A DNA stretch of 10,343 nt from an uncultured Bacteroidales bacterium (GTDB taxonomy: Bacteria > Bacteroidota > Bacteroidia > Bacteroidales > P3): NCBI GenBank assembly GCA_947177315.1, contig CAMWTX010000041.1, positions 1 through 10,343 of the forward strand. The letters are read 5' to 3'. The position numbers and the translations under genes were made by a program. Shown here piece after piece: positions 6,709-10,343 of the stretch (positions within the stretch are counted from its first letter, which is position 1; every line of letters starts with the position of its first letter). The notes under the pieces are model-generated. The model was not told the DNA's origin. It saw nothing but the letters and a program-made list of their open reading frames with translations, and searched no databases.

Positions 6709-6729
6709 GAACAATAAATAGTTTTTGAC

Positions 6730-8085
6730 TTATTTCAAACGTTCGATGGTAGGCTTGCGGCTTTTGGAAAGCATGCGGCTTCGCAGAACTTTACTGGGCG
6801 ATTGGTGTACTACGGGATAGTCTGCCCAGTGTGAGTCTTTATCATCTTCAGGCCAGAAATTTGTCCGAAGGGTTGACATGTCACCGGTTTGATCTTTGGC
6901 ATAAATCAAGATGCTGTACCAAGCTTCTTCCAGTTTTTCGTTGGTATAGGCGTATTTTCCTGTATTATTGATGCTCTCGGTGATGTTTTGTCCATTGGTG
7001 GCGAGCTCGTGAAGGATGTGACGCTGATTGAGGCTGTCTTCCAAATCATTCTCTTTCATAAGTCGTATATAGGCTTCACTCACATCTTTGGGTGAGATTT
7101 CAAAGTTGATGCTTACCTTGCCTGTTTCTTTACTACGCTCCAGAATCTTGATTTCCGGTCCTTCGCTTTCCTCTTTTTCGGCAGTGGCAGTGCATTGAAC
7201 CTTGACTATATCGCCCTGGGCATCCACACCACGTACATAGAGTATATATTCGCCTTCTCCGCTTATGGGCCAAGTGGCCGCTTCGATGTTTTCATCCACT
7301 TCACTTTCGCCTTGTAACGATGCAATGGTAAAGACTTGTCCAAACATGCCGAACAGATAATCAAGGCCGTAATCTTGCACATAACTGTCCATCCTTGTCT
7401 TTTCTCCGAAGCAGGTCATTACGTAAAGAATGTCATCATCGCCCTGGATATCGAAAGCTAAGCCTTCCTTGTTCTGACGTTTAAAGGATACATTCAGCGT
7501 GGCCTTGCTTTCTCCGGGGGCCAAGGTGGAGGTTTCTGCAAAAACGAAATTGTCGAGAGGGGCCTGTGTGGTAGGTTCCACTTCCCATGCGCATACAAAA
7601 TAAGAGGTTCCCGGAATTACGGAAAATTTGGATCCCGTACCATCATCCGCCCAATCGGTCATTTCAAAGGTTCTGGAACCGATGCCAAGATAGGCGACAT
7701 ATGGAAGAAGCGCCTTAAGTACAAGAACCACATCTTCTTTTTCGAGTTCATCGAGCGGCTTGCCGAAATTGTCAAGAGCGATATACTCGGCTTCGTAGAG
7801 GGAAATGATACCATGTGCATAGGTTCTGGTGTCGTTGTCGGTGTTTACGGTATAAGACAGATGATTTTTTCCGGTTTCGCCGATATTAATCCAGATGGCC
7901 TCGTCAATAAGGCTGTCGGGAAGAGAGAAACATACATAGTCAACTTCATTGACGTTGAATTTGCTTATCACGCGGTTCCCTTTGACGAGATACATCATTT
8001 CGTTCCCGGCATTATCTTGGGCATAGGCGCACAAAAAGACCGGCAAAAGCAGCAAGGCGGTAATTAACCTGAATAAGGATTTCAT
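6730..8085 (-). CDS. Exported protein of unknown function, Bacteroidetes type
   Basis: I do not recognise a named family. The 451-residue product has a signal peptide: MKSLFR, a hydrophobic core LITALLLLPVFLCAYA and probable cleavage after AYA (residue 22). The cysteine before it does not fit a lipobox, so this is probably not a lipoprotein. The mature part looks beta-rich. Segments at about 68-100 and 310-415 (KVSINFEISPKDVSEAYIRL and following) resemble the Ig/FN3-like modules common in Bacteroidetes surface proteins; this is inference. Early on, MMYLVKGNRVISKFNVNEVDYV (30-51) resembles the strand pattern in the upstream gene. The C-terminus is strongly basic (SKVLRSRMLSKSRKPTIERLK) with no T9SS tail. 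The ATG lies 12 nt after the upstream stop, so the two are almost certainly one transcript, ending at the terminator at 6678-6708. Periplasmic or surface location is likely. Confidence 0.75.
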   Translation of the reverse strand: MKSLFRLITALLLLPVFLCAYAQDNAGNEMMYLVKGNRVISKFNVNEVDYVCFSLPDSLIDEAIWINIGETGKNHLSYTVNTDNDTRTYAHGIISLYEAEYIALDNFGKPLDELEKEDVVLVLKALLPYVAYLGIGSRTFEMTDWADDGTGSKFSVIPGTSYFVCAWEVEPTTQAPLDNFVFAETSTLAPGESKATLNVSFKRQNKEGLAFDIQGDDDILYVMTCFGEKTRMDSYVQDYGLDYLFGMFGQVFTIASLQGESEVDENIEAATWPISGEGEYILYVRGVDAQGDIVKVQCTATAEKEESEGPEIKILERSKETGKVSINFEISPKDVSEAYIRLMKENDLEDSLNQRHILHELATNGQNITESINNTGKYAYTNEKLEEAWYSILIYAKDQTGDMSTLRTNFWPEDDKDSHWADYPVVHQSPSKVLRSRMLSKSRKPTIERLK

Positions 8086-8097
8086 TATGGATAAATT

Positions 8098-8604
8098 TTA
8101 TTGTTTTACAATTTTGATGGAATGTTGACCAACCGTTACGATATACATACCCGAGGGGAGTTCCGACATATCGAAGGATTGCGTGTTTGCGGCAGTAATG
8201 GCCGTGGCTACAATCCGCCCCATGGAATTATATACCGAAACACGGGTACCGACAGGAGCTCCCGATACATTGACGGATTCTTTCGTAGGAATGGGCCACA
8301 CGGCGATGGAACCGTTAGCCGTGAGCTTCTCCACACTTACCGTGTCGGATATGGCCACACCGATATCGACACGGGTGAGCCCGGTATAGGTATAATCAGT
8401 GTTTCCGTCTGATAAAGTGCGGATGTTCATTGAGTTTTGCCCGATGTCAATACGTTCGATATCGGAAAATTTTACCTGCCGAATACTCCCATCGGTCTTG
8501 ATAACCGCTATTCCCCATTCTTCGGCATGTAGCGATACCGGAACCAATAAGGCAACCGACAGGAGAAACTTGTAGAAAGATTCCTGAAATTTCATGTTTT
8601 TCAT
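8098..8604 (-). CDS. Short secreted protein with T9SS type A sorting domain
   Basis: The start at 8602-8604 gives 168 residues beginning MKNMKFQESFYKFLLSVALL, a clean signal peptide with likely cleavage after SLHA (residue 27). Longer in-frame starts exist (ATG at 8637, TTG at 8640) but would put 12 or more polar residues before the signal; the ATG at 8595 is an alternative. Residues 28-90 form a small predicted beta domain (VIKTDGSIRQVKFSDIERIDI at 34-54). The last 70 residues carry the hallmarks of the Por-secretion/T9SS type A tail: WPIPTKESVNVSG (103-115), VSVYNSMGRIV (122-132) and LPSGMYIVTVGQHSIKIVKQ (149-168). Such tails route cargo through the type IX system, but the domain is also found in species where that system is uncertain. 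The cargo is very short for this class. It is the first gene of a pair with the exported protein downstream. Confidence 0.82.
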   Translation of the reverse strand: MKNMKFQESFYKFLLSVALLVPVSLHAEEWGIAVIKTDGSIRQVKFSDIERIDIGQNSMNIRTLSDGNTDYTYTGLTRVDIGVAISDTVSVEKLTANGSIAVWPIPTKESVNVSGAPVGTRVSVYNSMGRIVATAITAANTQSFDMSELPSGMYIVTVGQHSIKIVKQ

Positions 8605-8698
8605 CAGAGGTTCATCATTATTATTGACTGTCGGCATCAAGCGGAACCTCTTTTACGGCTCGTTTCCGACAGCGCAACATGGTTGCAAAGAAACAATG

Positions 8699-8726
8699 CA
8701 AATATAATATATTTAATATTTTCAAA
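8699..8726 (-). promoter_or_regulatory. Candidate promoter for the secreted-protein pair
   Basis: Read on the minus strand, TTTG (8723-8726) is followed 16 nt later by TATATTTG (8699-8706), an exact -7 box. The spacing is a little below the usual 19-21 nt. The surrounding 8700-8747 is very AT-rich, as expected upstream of a promoter. The leader would be about 90 nt. Confidence 0.45.
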
Positions 8727-8748
8727 AATTTATATTAATAATATAAAA

Positions 8749-8785
8749 GGGCGTTATAGTAGGCGGAATTATTCCAAAAACGCCC
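8749..8785 (-). terminator. Probable terminator of the vWA operon, overlapping its stop codon
   Basis: A 7-bp stem pairs 8749-8755 (gggcgtt) with 8779-8785 (aacgccc). The loop of 23 nt contains a smaller hairpin, ggaat-t-attcc (8765-8775). On the minus strand the stem is followed by TTTTATATT. The structure spans the vWA stop codon (8769-8771). The long loop makes it weaker than the terminator at 6678-6708. Confidence 0.42.
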
Positions 8786-9947
8786 GGCGGCTTTTGGGCA
8801 GCCTGTCCGTCCAGGTGTGTTTTTCGTAAAAGGCCCGGTTGTTGAAGACCCATAGGATTTGGGTCTTGATATGTTTCTTGAGGCGCGGCGTGGCGGCGAA
8901 ACCGTCGGTGCAGACAATCAGGCCGTCGTAGTTTCCATCTTGGCAGACATAGTCCATTACAGGCTGGTAATCGGTGCCGGAGCGCCCCAAAACGTTTATC
9001 TCGCGGCGGGCCTTCTTGAGCGGGATAGGTTCGCCCTTGATAACCGAATCGAATTGGATGACGTCGATTTTTTCAATGCCGTATTTAAAGAAACGGTTTA
9101 CCAATCCGAAGAAGCGGCGCAGGCTGTCGGTAGGCACGGAACCGCTTACATCCACGGCCACCAACAACCGTGTGGAAAAGAAATGCCGGCTGCCCATATA
9201 CTCGAATCCGTAGCGGCGGTTGGGGCGCATACGGGTAAGCCTGCGTTTGGTGCTCAAAAGCGAACTCCTGAAATCGTTGAGAAGTTGGCTGCAATTTACC
9301 TGAACGATGGTGGAGGCCATGATTTTCTCCTTCATCTGACCGCTCAGACTGCCCCAGCAATGGCTTTCTTCGGCAATCTCGATAAGACGGTTCACTTCCT
9401 CCTGCATCAGTTGGTCTTCTTCCCACAATTCGGCGGCCTGTTGCGCCTGTTCCTGTGTCTTGTCGGGCTTTTCGGCGGCCGTTTCTCCGCTTTGATAAGT
9501 TTCTTCGTCCGAATCCGAATGGCTCTTGCAGAGCGGCAGCAGGCAACGGTAGTATTCTTCAAAGGCCGCCGCGTAGCCGGGAAAGGAAATGCCCGGAAAA
9601 TCATCGCGGCAAAAGAGTTTTACCTTGGGTTGCGCCCCGTCTTGCAGCACCAGGTCGCTGGCCCAGTAGCAGGCTTCTTTGCGCGAGGGCTGCGGCTGGC
9701 GTTGGTAGGGGTGCTTGAGCAGGATGCGTATCATTTCCAAGCGCAGGTATTCCTTTAGCTGTGTGTCTTCCAACGTGGCGATCAGTTCGGGATTGTATTC
9801 GATGCGCCCTTTGCCGGAGCGCAGCACCGAGGGAATGAGCTTGCGGCCCACCGGCATGGCTTTTAATTGGTGGCTGCAATATACCGAAAACAGCAGCGGT
9901 TCGGTAAGGAACCATTCTTCGGCGATGGCTTGGAAACGGCTTTCCAT
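8769..9947 (-). CDS. vWA-like protein, DUF2201 (putative metallopeptidase) family
   Basis: This 392-residue protein appears soluble. The N-terminal part (about 1-135) fits the DUF2201 N-terminal domain. A polar, Glu/Gln-rich, probably helical linker covers 140-195. The C-terminal half is a von Willebrand A-type fold with a full metal-site (MIDAS) signature: DVSGS (266-270), GTDYQPV (324-330) and CTDG (346-349). The family is called putative metallopeptidase because many members carry a HExxH-like motif in the N-terminal domain. Here the corresponding helix reads LEMIRILLKHP (70-80), so the motif is not intact. Proteins of this kind usually pair with a MoxR-type AAA+ ATPase, and the gene order here fits that. 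Its ATG shares one base with the stop of the preceding small gene (TAATG), indicating translational coupling. Function inside the cell is unknown; chaperone-like remodelling of a partner is inferred from MoxR-vWA systems. Confidence 0.82.
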   Translation of the reverse strand: MESRFQAIAEEWFLTEPLLFSVYCSHQLKAMPVGRKLIPSVLRSGKGRIEYNPELIATLEDTQLKEYLRLEMIRILLKHPYQRQPQPSRKEACYWASDLVLQDGAQPKVKLFCRDDFPGISFPGYAAAFEEYYRCLLPLCKSHSDSDEETYQSGETAAEKPDKTQEQAQQAAELWEEDQLMQEEVNRLIEIAEESHCWGSLSGQMKEKIMASTIVQVNCSQLLNDFRSSLLSTKRRLTRMRPNRRYGFEYMGSRHFFSTRLLVAVDVSGSVPTDSLRRFFGLVNRFFKYGIEKIDVIQFDSVIKGEPIPLKKARREINVLGRSGTDYQPVMDYVCQDGNYDGLIVCTDGFAATPRLKKHIKTQILWVFNNRAFYEKHTWTDRLPKSRRAFLE

Positions 9948-10249
9948 TACAAGGAAAGAATGAACTGGTTCACGGCCTGATAGACTTCGGGTGCCTGTTG
10001 CATCATGAGCAGGTTGGCGTGGGCGTAGCGCACGCTTTCCATCAGGTTGCAGAACTGAGCCATGGCTTCGCGGTAGCCTTTATCGATCAGCCAGTGGATA
10101 TAGGCGGAGAGGTTTTGGCGGATGGTGTCTGAAAATTCACCGTCGGGGAGGCGGTCCAGATAACGGAAAATGCTTTCGTTGAGCACCGACAGTTCGGCAA
10201 TGCGGTATTGCGAGGCCTGTTGCCGCACGGATTCAAAGTCATGCAGCAC
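9947..10249 (-). CDS. 100-aa helical protein of unknown function in the ATPase-vWA operon
   Basis: I do not recognise this protein. It starts with GTG at 10247-10249, directly after the TAA of the upstream gene (10250-10252), and its own TAA overlaps the vWA ATG by one base. Both junctions point to strict co-expression. The sequence has no signal peptide or membrane segment and appears all-helical with amphipathic stretches (SVRQQASQYRIAELSVL at 7-23, IHWLIDKGYREAMAQFCNLMESVRYAHANL at 51-80). A second GTG at residue 8 is a possible alternative start. Being wedged between a probable ATPase and a vWA protein, it is most likely an adaptor or subunit of their complex; this is inference from position only. 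Confidence 0.68.
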   Translation of the reverse strand: MLHDFESVRQQASQYRIAELSVLNESIFRYLDRLPDGEFSDTIRQNLSAYIHWLIDKGYREAMAQFCNLMESVRYAHANLLMMQQAPEVYQAVNQFILSL

Positions 10250-10343
10250 TTATTTGGCACTCAGAACCCGCCGTTCTGAAAAAATTTCCAAGAAGCGCGC
10301 CGCCGCTTTGGCGCCCACCACACCGGCTACGGCTTTCTTGGCT
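10250..10343 (-). CDS. C-terminal end of a probable AAA+ (MoxR-like) ATPase (partial)
   Basis: Only the last 30 codons and the TAA (10250-10252) are in the window. They read AKKAVAGVVGAKAAARFLEI followed by FSERRVLSAK. No ATPase motif is visible. The reading as the ATPase partner rests on the tight coupling to a vWA gene and on the general look of the tail (GAKAAARFLE), which resembles C-termini of such proteins as I know them. That it is a real coding end is well supported by the open frame and the stop abutting the next start. Confidence 0.5.
   Translation of the reverse strand, partial: AKKAVAGVVGAKAAARFLEIFSERRVLSAK

Noticed and set aside
8020..8085. Lipoprotein signal in the 451-aa exported protein
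   Set aside because: The residues before the cysteine (V-F-L-C) do not fit a lipobox and AYA followed by Gln is a good signal peptidase I site.
8700..8747. AT-rich stretch as a possible replication origin or iteron region
   Set aside because: It is short, has no repeated boxes or DnaA-like sites, and is explained as promoter-upstream DNA.
8859..9758. A 299-codon open frame on the plus strand inside the vWA gene
   Set aside because: It mirrors a real gene with an intact MIDAS site; no signal, motif or ribosome site supports it.
1..10343. CRISPR arrays, tRNA or rRNA genes, insertion sequences
   Set aside because: No regularly spaced repeats, no tRNA-like cloverleaf or rRNA sequence and no transposase were seen.

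Overview
The window looks like chromosomal DNA of a bacterium of the phylum Bacteroidetes, probably order Bacteroidales. Four things support this: an FtsK with the proline/glutamate-rich linker and membrane-domain style of that phylum; a small secreted protein ending in a Por/type IX (T9SS) type A sorting domain; candidate -7 promoter boxes of the TAnnTTTG type; and mostly absent Shine-Dalgarno sequences. I cannot name the genus. All calls come from reading the sequence, with no database search.

Layout from left to right. (1) Positions 1-1068, minus strand: the N-terminal membrane part of the DNA translocase FtsK, cut by the window edge. (2) 1140-2261, minus: glycerate kinase of the GlxK/GarK family. 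(3) A 134-bp divergent intergenic region, then a plus-strand run of three closely spaced genes: a LysE/RhtB-type exporter, thioredoxin reductase (trxB) and an ElbB-like DJ-1/PfpI-superfamily protein. (4) Convergent to these, a minus-strand pair: an ORF6N-domain protein followed by dprA, overlapping by 7 bp. (5) An intergenic stretch with a strong 14-bp-stem terminator. (6) A minus-strand pair of secreted proteins: a short T9SS-tailed protein, then a 451-aa exported protein of unknown function. (7) At the right edge, minus strand, a tightly coupled three-gene unit: the C-terminal end of a protein whose position suggests an AAA+ (MoxR-like) ATPase, a 100-aa helical protein of unknown function, and a DUF2201-type vWA protein with an intact MIDAS motif.

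Most of the window is ordinary housekeeping: chromosome segregation, glycerate metabolism, thiol redox and DNA processing for transformation or recombination. Three places deserve attention. The ORF6N-dprA unit combines a phage-type DNA-binding domain with the RecA loader DprA, carries a perfect 35-bp palindrome inside the ORF6N gene, and has an unusually strong Shine-Dalgarno for dprA. The ATPase / small protein / vWA unit resembles a MoxR-vWA chaperone-like module with an unassigned middle component. The two secreted proteins share a similar N-terminal strand pattern, but only the short one has the sorting tail. None of these is shown to be a new system by the sequence alone.
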